Source: Gammaproteobacteria bacterium UBA2965
GTDB lineage: Bacteria; Pseudomonadota; Gammaproteobacteria; Pseudomonadales; Azotimanducaceae
Assembly: GCA_002348385.1 (NCBI GenBank)
Contig: DEBD01000034.1
Span: 71,772 to 135,771, forward strand
Length of the DNA: 64,000 nt
Direction: 5' to 3'
The translations under genes and the position numbers were made by a program. The notes under the pieces are model-generated. The model ran no database searches. It saw only the letters and a list, made by a program, of their open reading frames with translations, and was not told the DNA's origin. Shown piece after piece: positions 37,981 to 46,866 of the stretch; the first letter of the stretch is position 1; each line of letters starts with the position of its first letter.

Positions 37981-40061
37981 TCGATGCTGAAGTCGTAGTC
38001 CATGGCCGCGGTAGGCTCCTGCAGGTACTGCCCCTGCACGTAGTTGGCGCCCGCCTGCCATAGCGCCGAGAGCATTTTGGCGCTCTCCACCATGGGAACG
38101 ATGGTCAGTTTGCCCGCCCCTTGAAGATGGGTGACGGTCTGCGCCACTGCTTCGGCCGTTCTGGGCTCTTTGCCCATCTTCTGGATGTTCTCGCCATCCA
38201 GCTTCACGAAATCTGTTGGGATGTCGCCCACCAGCTCCATGGATTTGCTGCCCAGTCCCAGGCGGGAAAGGGACGTGCGGTAATGCATCTTGTTCAGGCC
38301 TTCCATGAACTTGCGCGTCTCCCGCGGATAGGTGGAAGCGTCCTGTTCGGTGATCTGGAAGATCACCGCGTCGCTGGGTAGCCGTGCGGCTTTGATGGCG
38401 ACCCCCAGCCACTGGAGGAAAGCGGGGTCCTTCACGCTGGTGCAGGTGAGGTTGATGGTCAAGCGTGTGTCGTTGCCCTTGGCTCGATGCGCCACCAGCT
38501 GCTTGATAGATTGCAGCACCACCCAACGGTCTATCTTGTCTGCCACGCCGTTGTCGACAGCCGTACGCAGGAACTCGCTGGGTGTCATGTGACCCCCATC
38601 TTCCCCGGTGACCATGCGAAGGAACACCTCATAGTGCTCGTCGGCGTCGCCGCGCAGGGAAATGATGGGCTGGAACAGTAACTTGAAGCTGTTGGTCTGG
38701 ATGGCCTCGTTGATCAGCCGCATGATTGGCGATGCTGGTTGCAAGTGCTCGTGGTGCTTTTCCGGTGCCGGTGCGTGCATCGCCACACATTGGCTTTCAC
38801 CTTCGTCCATGGCAGACCGAAGCGTAGCGAACGCCTGATTCATGTTTGCTTCGATGCGATCGGACGCGTGTGCATCGAGACTGGCGCCGCCCAAACTCAG
38901 CGTCGGTCGCACCGTCTTGCCGCCCACCTCCAGCATCAAGGTGCCCAGCCTGGTGCTGAGGTTTTCTGTCGTGGTCACGATGTCGTCGCGGTCCGTCCCG
39001 ATCACTGGGAATGCCCACTGATGGCCCGAGAGCTGGGTAAGGGGTCGCCGTTTCAGAGCTTCGCGCAGGCTGTGTTCGGCGTGGCGGGCAATCTCGGCAG
39101 CGCCCGCGATGCCATATTCGCGCTGCAGTGCTGAAAAATGGTCGACCTCTGCCGTAAAAATGGCTTTCGAATCGCCTTCCATCGACCCCACCGCGCCCAA
39201 GAACTCCGTCATGGGCAGCAGGTTGTCGCTTGTTGTTGGAGCCACCGCGGGCACGCTCGACTGGGTCGCTTCCGCTACTTTCTCTTGCTTCGCACCCTTC
39301 ACCGGCGCCGCCTGTATGGTCACCTGAATGCAGGTTTCACCCTCGTACTCGGCACCGGACAGGGTGAGGCTGCCCACCAGCGTGCCGCCCTGAGTGCTCT
39401 GGCCGGTGAATTCCAGCGTGGTTTGCTCGCCGTCGTTGCGAAACTTTTTCAGAGCGCTCTTGAGCGTGTCGGCACTGTGTTGGTCGAGCAGATCGATGAG
39501 GGGGAGCCCCGGCAGGTCATCGGCATCCTCGATACCGAACAGCTCCAGGTAGCCGGCGTTGGCGTGAATGTGCATTCCTTCGTGAACGTAGGCGACGGCT
39601 GCATGAGAGCTATCCATCAGCAGCTGACAGCGTTGTTCTGCTTCCGCCAGCGCGCGGCGAGTCTGCGACAGCAGATGTGCGCGGCTGATGTTTTCCAGCT
39701 CGCGCTTTATCACCAATACTAGGCGGTCCGGATCCGACCTAGGCACCACGTCGGCCGCGCCTAGCTTCAGGCCGGCAGTGGTGGTGAAAGTGTCTGCCTG
39801 ATTGTTAACCAGGATCACTGGCACGTCGGGCGCAGACTCGATGAGGTTCGGAAGCAGTTGCTGCAGGCCGGGCAGTTCGGAGTTGGCTACCAGCAGGTCG
39901 GCTTCATTGACCGATGCGAGCGCCATGGGCAGGTCCACCACGCGGGTTCGGGTGGCAATACCCGCATCTCGCAGCAGCGAATCGCAGGCATGAGCGTCGT
40001 TTTCCGAGATTTCTGCAATCAGCAGGCGCACGGGCGCGTATTGGGAAAGAGGTTCCGTCAT
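37974..40061 (-). CDS. fimX: FimX-type degenerate GGDEF-EAL c-di-GMP receptor
   Basis: 695 residues from ATG 40061. Order: receiver-like domain (about 8-130), PAS-like domain (about 140-250), GGDEF-like domain (about 290-430) and EAL-like domain (about 440-690). The GGDEF site reads SGHQWA, so no cyclase activity is expected. EAL reads EVF at residue 468 and the DDFG region is replaced by SRLGLGS, so no phosphodiesterase activity is expected. FimX in Pseudomonas and Xanthomonas binds c-di-GMP and controls type IV pili; position next to serB matches. Receptor function is inferred. Confidence 0.85.
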   Translation of the reverse strand: MTEPLSQYAPVRLLIAEISENDAHACDSLLRDAGIATRTRVVDLPMALASVNEADLLVANSELPGLQQLLPNLIESAPDVPVILVNNQADTFTTTAGLKLGAADVVPRSDPDRLVLVIKRELENISRAHLLSQTRRALAEAEQRCQLLMDSSHAAVAYVHEGMHIHANAGYLELFGIEDADDLPGLPLIDLLDQHSADTLKSALKKFRNDGEQTTLEFTGQSTQGGTLVGSLTLSGAEYEGETCIQVTIQAAPVKGAKQEKVAEATQSSVPAVAPTTSDNLLPMTEFLGAVGSMEGDSKAIFTAEVDHFSALQREYGIAGAAEIARHAEHSLREALKRRPLTQLSGHQWAFPVIGTDRDDIVTTTENLSTRLGTLMLEVGGKTVRPTLSLGGASLDAHASDRIEANMNQAFATLRSAMDEGESQCVAMHAPAPEKHHEHLQPASPIMRLINEAIQTNSFKLLFQPIISLRGDADEHYEVFLRMVTGEDGGHMTPSEFLRTAVDNGVADKIDRWVVLQSIKQLVAHRAKGNDTRLTINLTCTSVKDPAFLQWLGVAIKAARLPSDAVIFQITEQDASTYPRETRKFMEGLNKMHYRTSLSRLGLGSKSMELVGDIPTDFVKLDGENIQKMGKEPRTAEAVAQTVTHLQGAGKLTIVPMVESAKMLSALWQAGANYVQGQYLQEPTAAMDYDFSIDG

Positions 40062-40089
40062 GTCCTTGAAAGTCAGCCAACATCCCTGG

Positions 40090-41910
40090 CTAGGAGTCGC
40101 CCGTGTCCAGATCCCCTGCGGCCGATTGATTGGCAATCTTGATGTTGATCTGGGTGTTTTCCAAGTAACCATCCAGCATACGAAACGTGAACTGGCACAC
40201 GCTATCTGTCTTGAGTTTGCACACGGTCAGCTGCGCAGTGGTTTGCACGCCCTGGCGGTGAATATGGATCTTCTGTCCGGCCTGAAACGGTACGGAAGGC
40301 GTGATCAGCGTAGCGGGTTGGTTGATGGCCTCCAGCGCCGGAAGTATCAGCGCGCGGGTGAAATCTCTCGGCCCACTGCGCTTGTTGATGACCCGCACTG
40401 CCACAGGAATGGCTCTGGGCGAGATCAGTTCCACGCCCATCCCGATGCCGTCACTGTCTTGGCTGATCCATCGGATGACGGCGATGCACCAGCGGGGGTC
40501 GCTGGCATCTCGCAGCGCGGCGATCTCTCCGGTCTGCACGGAGGTGGGAAGGGGTTCGTTCCACCGAATCTTGTAACCCGCGGGACTGGTGTCCAGAGCT
40601 GTGGTGTCGTAGTAGCGCACGCCGCCTTCGCCCTCGGCAGCATTTGCTGCCGCGTCTTCCGTCTTGTCGCGGCCGTAACCTTGCAGCAGCACTCGGTCGG
40701 GGTCTTCGATCTGCGGGTCTTTGGGAATCTTCACCTTCAGATCGAACGCGTCGTCCCAGACGTCTTTGCGCGACTGCGTGGGCGCCATGCCGTTCAGAGA
40801 AATTGTGTTGTCGTTCCGCGACTGCTCCAGAAACGGGTTGACCTCACGCTTGAGCATGGCGTCGGCGGATTCCAACTGGTCCGAAAATTCCACACCGCCG
40901 GAAAGAAAGTAATGTGTGTTGCGAAGGCCAACGCAGACTTTGAGGGAGCCGGCGGCGGGCGCTCTGCGGTAGGCCCGTTGGCGCATGACGCCCCAGGAGT
41001 CGACGAGATGGTTGAGCAGTGCCGTGTCGATGTAGTCGGGCACGTGGATGGTGCTATCTATCTCTTTGAGGTAGGCCTCGAGCTCGTAGACCAGTACCTG
41101 GGTGTGAACGCTGCGGGGTTCCTTAGCGTCTTGCAGCCGTCTTGCGTAGGTAGGACCTCGATCCGAGTCGAGGTCTACGCTGAGCAGGGAGCCATTAGAC
41201 TGCTTGCTGATGGATGTGCTGGCGGTCCACTGCTCAATGGCGTTGAAAACCCTGGACAGCTGGCTGTAGCGCAGCTGATTGGGTTTGCACGTCGCGAGCA
41301 GAACGGAGCGGATGTACGCTTCAGACAGGTTGGTGGTTTGCTGTGAGTGGTTTTCGGAGTCTTCCCATCGGTCCCCTTCGAAGCCAAGGTACTCGGCCAG
41401 CAGGTAAAGCTGGTTCAGTTCGAGCCAGAGCCGGTTGGAAGGGGCAACGTAGAATTGCAGCGTGCGAAGCAGGGTTCGTGATAGGCCGGACAACGCTCGG
41501 TGAATGCCCAGAGAGACCGTTGCCCCGGCCTTTTCCGTTTCGAGCTCGGACACGGCCGCGAGCACGGCGGCTTTATAGCCTGAGCACAGGTTCGTCTGCA
41601 GGCGTTGGTTGAGTCTGGCGATGGCGTCGGAGTGGCTGGTATTGGCGGCCGCGGTTCGATCCAGGCGGGCGCATAGGTAGTGCAGGGTGGGGCGCACCTC
41701 CTCCAGCAGCGCCATGCGCGTGGCGAAATCGCACTGCAGCCGACCGATCTCGAAGGTGGCCTGGCGCAGCTGCGTGGCTGCCTCGGCCGTGTTGGCCATG
41801 GGCAGGCTGCCGATCCACTCGCGCAGGTTTGCGGGGTCGCTGTTCGAAAACGACAGGGCTTCGAGTTCGGCCTCAGGTGCCACTAACCTGATGGGTGGTT
41901 GCTGATCCAT
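40090..41910 (-). CDS. Conserved protein upstream of fimX, function unknown
   Basis: 606 residues from ATG 41910. Residues 1 to about 260 are mostly helical (LRQATFEIGRLQCDFATRMA and following), the middle is mixed, and the last 180 or so residues alternate like a beta-rich domain (RWCIAVIRWISQDSDGIGMG, then AVRVINK). That tail could be a PilZ-like barrel, but I see no RxxxR with DxSxxG pair. It lies 28 bases before fimX on the same strand; a homologue holds the same place in Pseudomonas, suggesting a pilus or c-di-GMP role. Confidence 0.65.
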   Translation of the reverse strand: MDQQPPIRLVAPEAELEALSFSNSDPANLREWIGSLPMANTAEAATQLRQATFEIGRLQCDFATRMALLEEVRPTLHYLCARLDRTAAANTSHSDAIARLNQRLQTNLCSGYKAAVLAAVSELETEKAGATVSLGIHRALSGLSRTLLRTLQFYVAPSNRLWLELNQLYLLAEYLGFEGDRWEDSENHSQQTTNLSEAYIRSVLLATCKPNQLRYSQLSRVFNAIEQWTASTSISKQSNGSLLSVDLDSDRGPTYARRLQDAKEPRSVHTQVLVYELEAYLKEIDSTIHVPDYIDTALLNHLVDSWGVMRQRAYRRAPAAGSLKVCVGLRNTHYFLSGGVEFSDQLESADAMLKREVNPFLEQSRNDNTISLNGMAPTQSRKDVWDDAFDLKVKIPKDPQIEDPDRVLLQGYGRDKTEDAAANAAEGEGGVRYYDTTALDTSPAGYKIRWNEPLPTSVQTGEIAALRDASDPRWCIAVIRWISQDSDGIGMGVELISPRAIPVAVRVINKRSGPRDFTRALILPALEAINQPATLITPSVPFQAGQKIHIHRQGVQTTAQLTVCKLKTDSVCQFTFRMLDGYLENTQINIKIANQSAAGDLDTGDS

Positions 41911-42055
41911 GTAACCTCGCACAGGAACCCTCTAGTATAGGCAAAAGCTCCCGGTGGAAAGTGGAATGATCGCGGCACGGCGATTCTTTCTAGGCGGTAG
42001 AGTCGGTATCATCGCGCATCTCGACAAGATCACTGACATAGGTAAATCGACTTCC

Positions 42056-42622
42056 ATGGCCAGCTACTCAACGAACGAGTTCCGCGGCGGACTCAAAGTG
42101 CTGCTCGAAGGGGATCCGTGCTCCATTCTCGAAAACGAGTTCGTCAAGCCGGGCAAAGGCCAGGCGTTCAATCGGGTCAGGTTTCGCAACCTGAAGACAG
42201 GCCGCGTGTGGGAGCGCACCTTCAAGTCCGGCGAGAGCATCGAAGCGGCAGACGTGATGGAGCTGGAGATGGAGTATCTCTATAACGACGGAGAGTTCTG
42301 GCACTTCATGCGTACCGACGGCAGCTTCGAGCAATGCGCGGCGTCGGAGGCGGCGGTGGCCGACTCCAGGGATTGGATGAAGGAGCAGGAGGTTTACCAG
42401 GTCACGTTGTGGAATGACGATCCCATCAACGTAACACCCCCCAACTTTATCGAGCTCGCCGTGACTGAAACCGACCCGGGGCTCAAGGGTGATACTGCCC
42501 AGGGCGGCAACAAGCCGGCGGAGCTTGCCAGCGGCGCCATCGTGAAGGTGCCTCTGTTCATCAACGTGGGCGACGTACTGCGCGTCGACACGCGTACCGG
42601 TGAGTACGTCAGCCGCGCGTGA
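42056..42622 (+). CDS. efp: Translation elongation factor P
   Basis: 188 residues from ATG 42056. EF-P rescues ribosomes stalled at polyproline. The tip loop reads EFVKPGKGQAF with Lys34, the residue that receives beta-lysine from EpmA. Three beta-barrel domains are complete and end in DTRTGEYVSRA. The closely following epmA supports lysylation. The arginine-type EF-P that Pseudomonas glycosylates is not what is seen here. Confidence 0.96.
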   Translation: MASYSTNEFRGGLKVLLEGDPCSILENEFVKPGKGQAFNRVRFRNLKTGRVWERTFKSGESIEAADVMELEMEYLYNDGEFWHFMRTDGSFEQCAASEAAVADSRDWMKEQEVYQVTLWNDDPINVTPPNFIELAVTETDPGLKGDTAQGGNKPAELASGAIVKVPLFINVGDVLRVDTRTGEYVSRA

Positions 42623-42640
42623 GGCGGGGCGGCTAATGCC

Positions 42641-43501
42641 ATGAACGATGCGCTGCGCTGGCGGCCGAACTGCTCGGTTGAGGTGCTGCGCGCGCGAGCC
42701 GAGCTGCTGGCGGAAATTCGCCAGTTTTTTGCGGAGCGGAACGTGCTTGAGGTGCAGACCCCGTGCCTTGGTAGCCATACGGTCACCGACCCCAACATCG
42801 AATCCATTGCGATCCCCGATCAGGGCTATCTACAGACCTCGCCGGAGTTCTATCTCAAACGCCTGCTTGCGGCGGGGGCGCCTTCCCTCTATCAGATGGG
42901 TCCGGTGTTTCGCGCGGGCGAGCGAGGCGCGCTGCACAACCCGGAGTTCACCATGCTGGAGTGGTACCGGTTGGGCTTCGACGACGCAGCCCTCATGGCC
43001 GAGGTGGCCGAGCTGGTAGATATGGCTCTGGGCGCCGGCGAATATCGAACGTTGACCTACGAACAGGTGTGCACCAACGCGCCGGCGCGGCACGCGGATG
43101 CCGAGGTGACGTTCGTAGCGGGACTGGAGGCGCTTGGCCGGGTGCGCGTGTTCGTGGTGGACTTTCCCTCCGACCAGGCGGCCCTGGCGAGGCTGCGGGG
43201 CACGCCGCCCACAGCGGCGCGCTTCGAGCTGGCGGTGAACTCGGTAGAGGTGGCTAATGGTTACCATGAGTTGGGGGACCCGGCCGAGCTCAGGGACAGG
43301 TTCTCGGCGGACCTGGCGATTCGCGGTGAGCGCGGCGCCAGCCTGCCGGCCGTGGATGAGGCGTTTCTTGCTGCCATGGACGCGGGGTTGCCGGACAGCG
43401 CCGGCGTGGCCGTGGGGATCGATCGGTTGCTGATGCTGCGCCTGGGGGCAGACTCGTTGTCCGAGGTGCTGCCATTTGCTCATACCGACGCTGTCGATTA
43501 A
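42641..43501 (+). CDS. epmA: EF-P beta-lysine ligase (GenX/PoxA)
   Basis: 286 residues. EpmA is a LysRS-like enzyme without the anticodon domain that attaches beta-lysine to Lys34 of EF-P. Class II motifs are visible: motif 2 in FRAGERGALHNPEFTMLEWY near residue 88 and motif 3 GVAVGIDRLLMLRLG near residue 255. It starts 18 bases after efp and is convergent with psd, with a 4-base overlap. The partner EpmB, which makes beta-lysine, is not in the window. Confidence 0.94.
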   Translation: MNDALRWRPNCSVEVLRARAELLAEIRQFFAERNVLEVQTPCLGSHTVTDPNIESIAIPDQGYLQTSPEFYLKRLLAAGAPSLYQMGPVFRAGERGALHNPEFTMLEWYRLGFDDAALMAEVAELVDMALGAGEYRTLTYEQVCTNAPARHADAEVTFVAGLEALGRVRVFVVDFPSDQAALARLRGTPPTAARFELAVNSVEVANGYHELGDPAELRDRFSADLAIRGERGASLPAVDEAFLAAMDAGLPDSAGVAVGIDRLLMLRLGADSLSEVLPFAHTDAVD

Positions 43502-44322
43502 GTCAGCGTCCCCAGCGCCTGGCCCATGCGCACTGCCGTGCCGGACCGGAGGGCCTCATCCAAGGTGGCCCGCCCTGGTTCGAAGCACACGATGACGGTG
43601 GATCCCAGCAGGAACCGCCCGATCTCCTCGCCGCGCTGATAGTCGGCGCTGTAGTGGGTGTGCACGCGCCGCTGGTATGGCGAAGCTGGACCGTCCCACA
43701 CCGTTTCGATGCTCGCTACGATGAGCGCCCCGACCAGCACCACCAGCACGGTGCCGTGGGCGGTGTCGAATTGGCAAGCCAGCCGCTCGTTGCGGGCGAA
43801 CAGACTCTGCACGGAAGCCTCGGTGCGGGCATTCACCGAGAACAGCTCACCGGGTATCGCCGTTGCCCCCACCAGCTTGCCGCTGACGGGCAGATGCACC
43901 CGATGGTAGTCGCGAGGCGCAAGGTAGATGGTGACGAAAGCACCGTCGTGAAAACGTGGGTGCGCATCACCTAGTAGCGACGCCAGAGTATAGGTGCGGC
44001 CTTTGGCCTGCAGCAGGTTGCCTGCTTTGATGATGCCGGCCTGGCTGACGGTGCCGTCCGCGGGGCACACGATGGCGTTGGGGTCGGATGCGATGGGACG
44101 GGCGCCCTCCGCCAGAGCCCGGGTGAAGAAGTCGTTGAAACTAGCGTAGTCATCCGGCCTTGGCGACGCCGCCTCGCTGAGATCCACCGAGTACGCGTGG
44201 GCGAAGCTTCGAATTAGCGCGCGGCGTACCCAGTGGGTCTGGGATTGCGCCAGCTTCCCCGCTAGTCGTGACAGGCCGTGCTGCGGCAACAGCCGTTGCA
44301 GCGCGGCGAAGGCATCGCTCAC
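43498..44322 (-). CDS. psd: Phosphatidylserine decarboxylase
   Basis: 274 residues from GTG 44322. Psd converts phosphatidylserine to phosphatidylethanolamine at the inner membrane. The self-cleavage site is LGST near residue 240 (FLLGSTVIVCFEPG), giving alpha and beta chains and a pyruvoyl group from Ser. Other motifs: CPADGTVSQAG near residue 88 and YLAPRDYHRVHLPVSG near residue 135. It overlaps the rhodanese gene by 4 bases and follows it in one operon. A longer start would duplicate the rhodanese coding region. Confidence 0.93.
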   Translation of the reverse strand: MSDAFAALQRLLPQHGLSRLAGKLAQSQTHWVRRALIRSFAHAYSVDLSEAASPRPDDYASFNDFFTRALAEGARPIASDPNAIVCPADGTVSQAGIIKAGNLLQAKGRTYTLASLLGDAHPRFHDGAFVTIYLAPRDYHRVHLPVSGKLVGATAIPGELFSVNARTEASVQSLFARNERLACQFDTAHGTVLVVLVGALIVASIETVWDGPASPYQRRVHTHYSADYQRGEEIGRFLLGSTVIVCFEPGRATLDEALRSGTAVRMGQALGTLT

Positions 44323-45125
44323 GCGCCGGTCTCGATGGGCGTGTCCTCGCGGTTGCCCCACTCCGACCACGAGCCTTGGTAGGCCCGGATCTGCCACCCC
44401 AGCAGACGGCCGATCATGTAGGACAGCCCTGAGCGGTGATGGGTCTGGCAGTGCGTGATGATCGGCTGCTCCCCCGTGACGCCGTGTACCGCGAGCAGCT
44501 CGGTGAGATTCTCCTTCAGCCGCAGGGCGCGGGTCGGATCCTTCAGCGCCATCCAGTCCAGATTGACCGCGCCGGGAATGTGACCGGCGCGTTGCGACCC
44601 GCTCTTCTGTCCGCTGTATTCCTCGGCCGAGCGCACGTCCCAGATAGTTTCGTTTCCTGTCTCTATCGCTGCCAGCACGTCGGGAATTTCAGCGATCGGT
44701 GCGTGGTCGAAATCCAGCGCTACCGCAGTGGGTTCAATGTCCGGAGGGTTGCCCGCCTCCAGCGGCAGTCCGGCCGCATGCCAGGCGTGGATGCCGCCGT
44801 TTAGGTAGGCCCATCTCGGATGTTTGATGATATCCAACGTCCATGCCAGCCGGCCCGCCCAGCCGCCGCCTTCCTCGTCGTAGAGCACGATCTCCAGGTC
44901 CGGACGGTAGCCGAGCCGCTCGAACAGGTGGGTCAAACGCTGCTGGTCGGGCAGCCGGCCCACGGCGGGCGGCGTTCCGTCCACCAACTCCCTGGGCTCC
45001 ACCAGAACGGCCCCTGGAATATGCGCCTGCACGAAGTTCGCCGGGTCTCCCACGTGAATGAGCAATTCGTCCGGCGTGCGGCTGTCTTGGAACGCCTGGG
45101 GTTCGAGGATTTTGATGTTGCCTAT
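44319..45125 (-). CDS. Two-domain rhodanese (RhdA-like), probable ATA start
   Basis: Thiosulfate:cyanide-type sulfurtransferase. The active loop CQTHHRS in the second domain matches Azotobacter RhdA exactly. The first canonical start is TTG 45065 (248 residues), but the 20 codons upstream (NIKILEPQAFQDSRTPDE) fit the first strand of the inactive rhodanese domain. No ATG, GTG or TTG is found before them. ATA 45125 with AGGG upstream would give 268 residues, the usual family length. The start remains uncertain. It is divergent from orn. Confidence 0.75.
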   Translation of the reverse strand: MGNIKILEPQAFQDSRTPDELLIHVGDPANFVQAHIPGAVLVEPRELVDGTPPAVGRLPDQQRLTHLFERLGYRPDLEIVLYDEEGGGWAGRLAWTLDIIKHPRWAYLNGGIHAWHAAGLPLEAGNPPDIEPTAVALDFDHAPIAEIPDVLAAIETGNETIWDVRSAEEYSGQKSGSQRAGHIPGAVNLDWMALKDPTRALRLKENLTELLAVHGVTGEQPIITHCQTHHRSGLSYMIGRLLGWQIRAYQGSWSEWGNREDTPIETGA

Positions 45126-45207
45126 GGCCCTGTCCCTGCTCGAAATTGGCCGGTTATCTTAGCCGAGTTGGGGCAGAATGGCCCTCGGCTTTGAGCAAGG
45201 AAAGCGC

Positions 45208-45747
45208 GTGGCGACGAATCTGGTTTGGATGGATCTGGAGATGACGGGCCTCGACCCAGAAACCGATCTCATCATCGAAATGGCCACCATCATTACTGAC
45301 AGCGATCTGAATATTGTCGCCGAGGGCCCGGTGCTTGCTATCCGTCAGCCCGAAGCGAATCTCGCCGCAATGGATGAGTGGAATCAGACCCACCACTCTC
45401 AGTCAGGTCTGTTGGATCGCGTCCGCAAATCACCAGTGAGCCAACGTGAAGCGGAAGCGCACACCCTGGCCTTTCTCGAGCAGCACGTCGACGAGAACAC
45501 AGCACCCCTGTGTGGCAATACCATCTGGCAGGACCGACGCTTTCTGGCGCGCTATATGCCGGACCTGGAACGCTACCTGCATTACCGCGTGATCGATGTG
45601 AGCAGCATCAAGGAACTGGTTGCGCGTTGGCGCCCCGAACTGCTCGCTGGCTTCAGCAAGGCCAATGAACATACCGCGCTTGCCGACATCCGCGAGTCCA
45701 TTGCGGAGCTCGCCTACTACCGAGCCCACTTCATTCGGTTGGATTAG
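45208..45747 (+). CDS. orn: Oligoribonuclease
   Basis: 179 residues from GTG 45208, preceded by AAGGA; ATG 45178 is a longer alternative. Orn is an essential DEDDh exonuclease that degrades 2-5 nt RNAs including pGpG from c-di-GMP turnover. Motifs: VWMDLEMTGLD with Asp and Glu at the start, CGNTIWQDRRFLARYMP near residue 100 and EHTALADIRESIAEL near residue 150. Overlaps queG by 17 bases at the 3' end. Confidence 0.94.
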   Translation: MATNLVWMDLEMTGLDPETDLIIEMATIITDSDLNIVAEGPVLAIRQPEANLAAMDEWNQTHHSQSGLLDRVRKSPVSQREAEAHTLAFLEQHVDENTAPLCGNTIWQDRRFLARYMPDLERYLHYRVIDVSSIKELVARWRPELLAGFSKANEHTALADIRESIAELAYYRAHFIRLD

Positions 45748-46798
45748 CGTTCCCCGACAGTTGCGCGATAGCCCAGTCGATGTGCTGCGCCACCATGGGG
45801 GTGGCGGTTTGTCTGCGGTTGGCGAGTGCCGTCAGAGCCTGCTCGGTGGCGGGACCATTACCTAGTCCAACGGCCAGGTTGCGCTGCCACTGCTCGTAGT
45901 TGATGCGCCGAATAGCGGAGCCCCGGGTGTTCCGCTCGAAGGTTTCCTCGGACCACTCGAACAAAGACACTAACGTTGGCGAATCGAGGCCGTGTCGCGG
46001 AGCGAAATCCTGCTCCGCGGTGTTGGGCGCGTTGCGATTCCACGGGCAGTAGAGCTGGCAGTCGTCGCACCCGAATACCCGGTTCCCCATCGGGCGGCGC
46101 AGATGCTCCGGAATGGGATCGCGCGACTCGATGGTGAGATACGAGATACACTTGCGTGCGTCTACCTGTTTGGCACCCACGATGGCGCCGGTAGGACAGT
46201 TGTTCATGCATGCGCGGCACTCGCCGCACTGATCCGGCGCCGCGGAGGGCGTTACCGGCAGGGGCAGGTTGGTGTAGATCTCTCCGAGGAAAAACCACGA
46301 CCCTGCTTCGCTGTCGAGCAGCAGCGAATGCTTTCCCATCCAGCCGAGTCCGGCTTTTTCGCCCAGGGCTTTTTCTAGAACGGGGGCGGAATCCGTAAAA
46401 GCCCGGTAGCGCCCGCTTTCTTTGGCAGCGTCGTCGATGCGCCGCGCCAGCTTGGCGAGCCGACCGCGCACCACCTTGTGGTAGTCGCGCCCCAGTGCGT
46501 AGCGTGAGATATAGGCAAGCTCGGAGTCTTGCAGCACACCCAGCGCATCCGCCGCCTCAGGCAGGTAGTTCATGCGTGCCACGATCACCCGACAGGTGTC
46601 GGCCTCCAACTGCTCTGGGTGCAGCCGCTTTTCCAGATTGCGCGACAGGTACCCCATGGAGCCGTTGAACCCCTTCGCCAGCCAGGCGCGCACGTGTGGT
46701 TCGTGCTCCGACAAGTCCACGTTTGTAATCCCCACCTGCTGGAACCCCAGTTCGGTGGCCCAGTCGGTGATGGCATCGGCGAGCGCGTGCGGCTCCAT
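45731..46798 (-). CDS. queG: Epoxyqueuosine reductase
   Basis: 355 residues from ATG 46798. QueG reduces epoxyqueuosine to queuosine in tRNA with a cobalamin cofactor and two [4Fe-4S] clusters. Cluster motifs are CGECRACMNNCPTGAI near residue 190 and CDDCQLYCPWN near residue 240. The C-terminal HEAT-like helices follow. It is divergent from nnr, as in other gammaproteobacteria, and convergent with orn. Confidence 0.94.
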   Translation of the reverse strand: MEPHALADAITDWATELGFQQVGITNVDLSEHEPHVRAWLAKGFNGSMGYLSRNLEKRLHPEQLEADTCRVIVARMNYLPEAADALGVLQDSELAYISRYALGRDYHKVVRGRLAKLARRIDDAAKESGRYRAFTDSAPVLEKALGEKAGLGWMGKHSLLLDSEAGSWFFLGEIYTNLPLPVTPSAAPDQCGECRACMNNCPTGAIVGAKQVDARKCISYLTIESRDPIPEHLRRPMGNRVFGCDDCQLYCPWNRNAPNTAEQDFAPRHGLDSPTLVSLFEWSEETFERNTRGSAIRRINYEQWQRNLAVGLGNGPATEQALTALANRRQTATPMVAQHIDWAIAQLSGNANPTE

Positions 46799-46833
46799 GA
46801 GTGTTCCAAGCCCACAGTATTAGCCGGCCTAAG

Positions 46834-46859
46834 TATAATGGGTGGATTCCGCATCGGAG
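46834..46859 (+). promoter_or_regulatory. Perfect -10 box and Shine-Dalgarno of nnr
   Basis: TATAAT at 46834-46839 implies transcription from about 46846. GGAG at 46856-46859 lies 7 bases before CTG 46867. Both fit a start at CTG 46867, not at GTG 46801, which would lie upstream of the transcript. No good -35 box is visible. Confidence 0.5.
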
Positions 46860-46866
46860 CAAAACC

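Noticed and set aside
40060..41346. 428-codon plus-strand ORF opposite the gene upstream of fimX
   Set aside because: Antisense shadow of a longer conserved gene with matching position in pseudomonads.
41400..41910. PilZ domain in the gene upstream of fimX
   Set aside because: A beta-rich tail is visible only at 40090-40700, and no RxxxR plus DxSxxG pair was found, so I left the gene as unknown.
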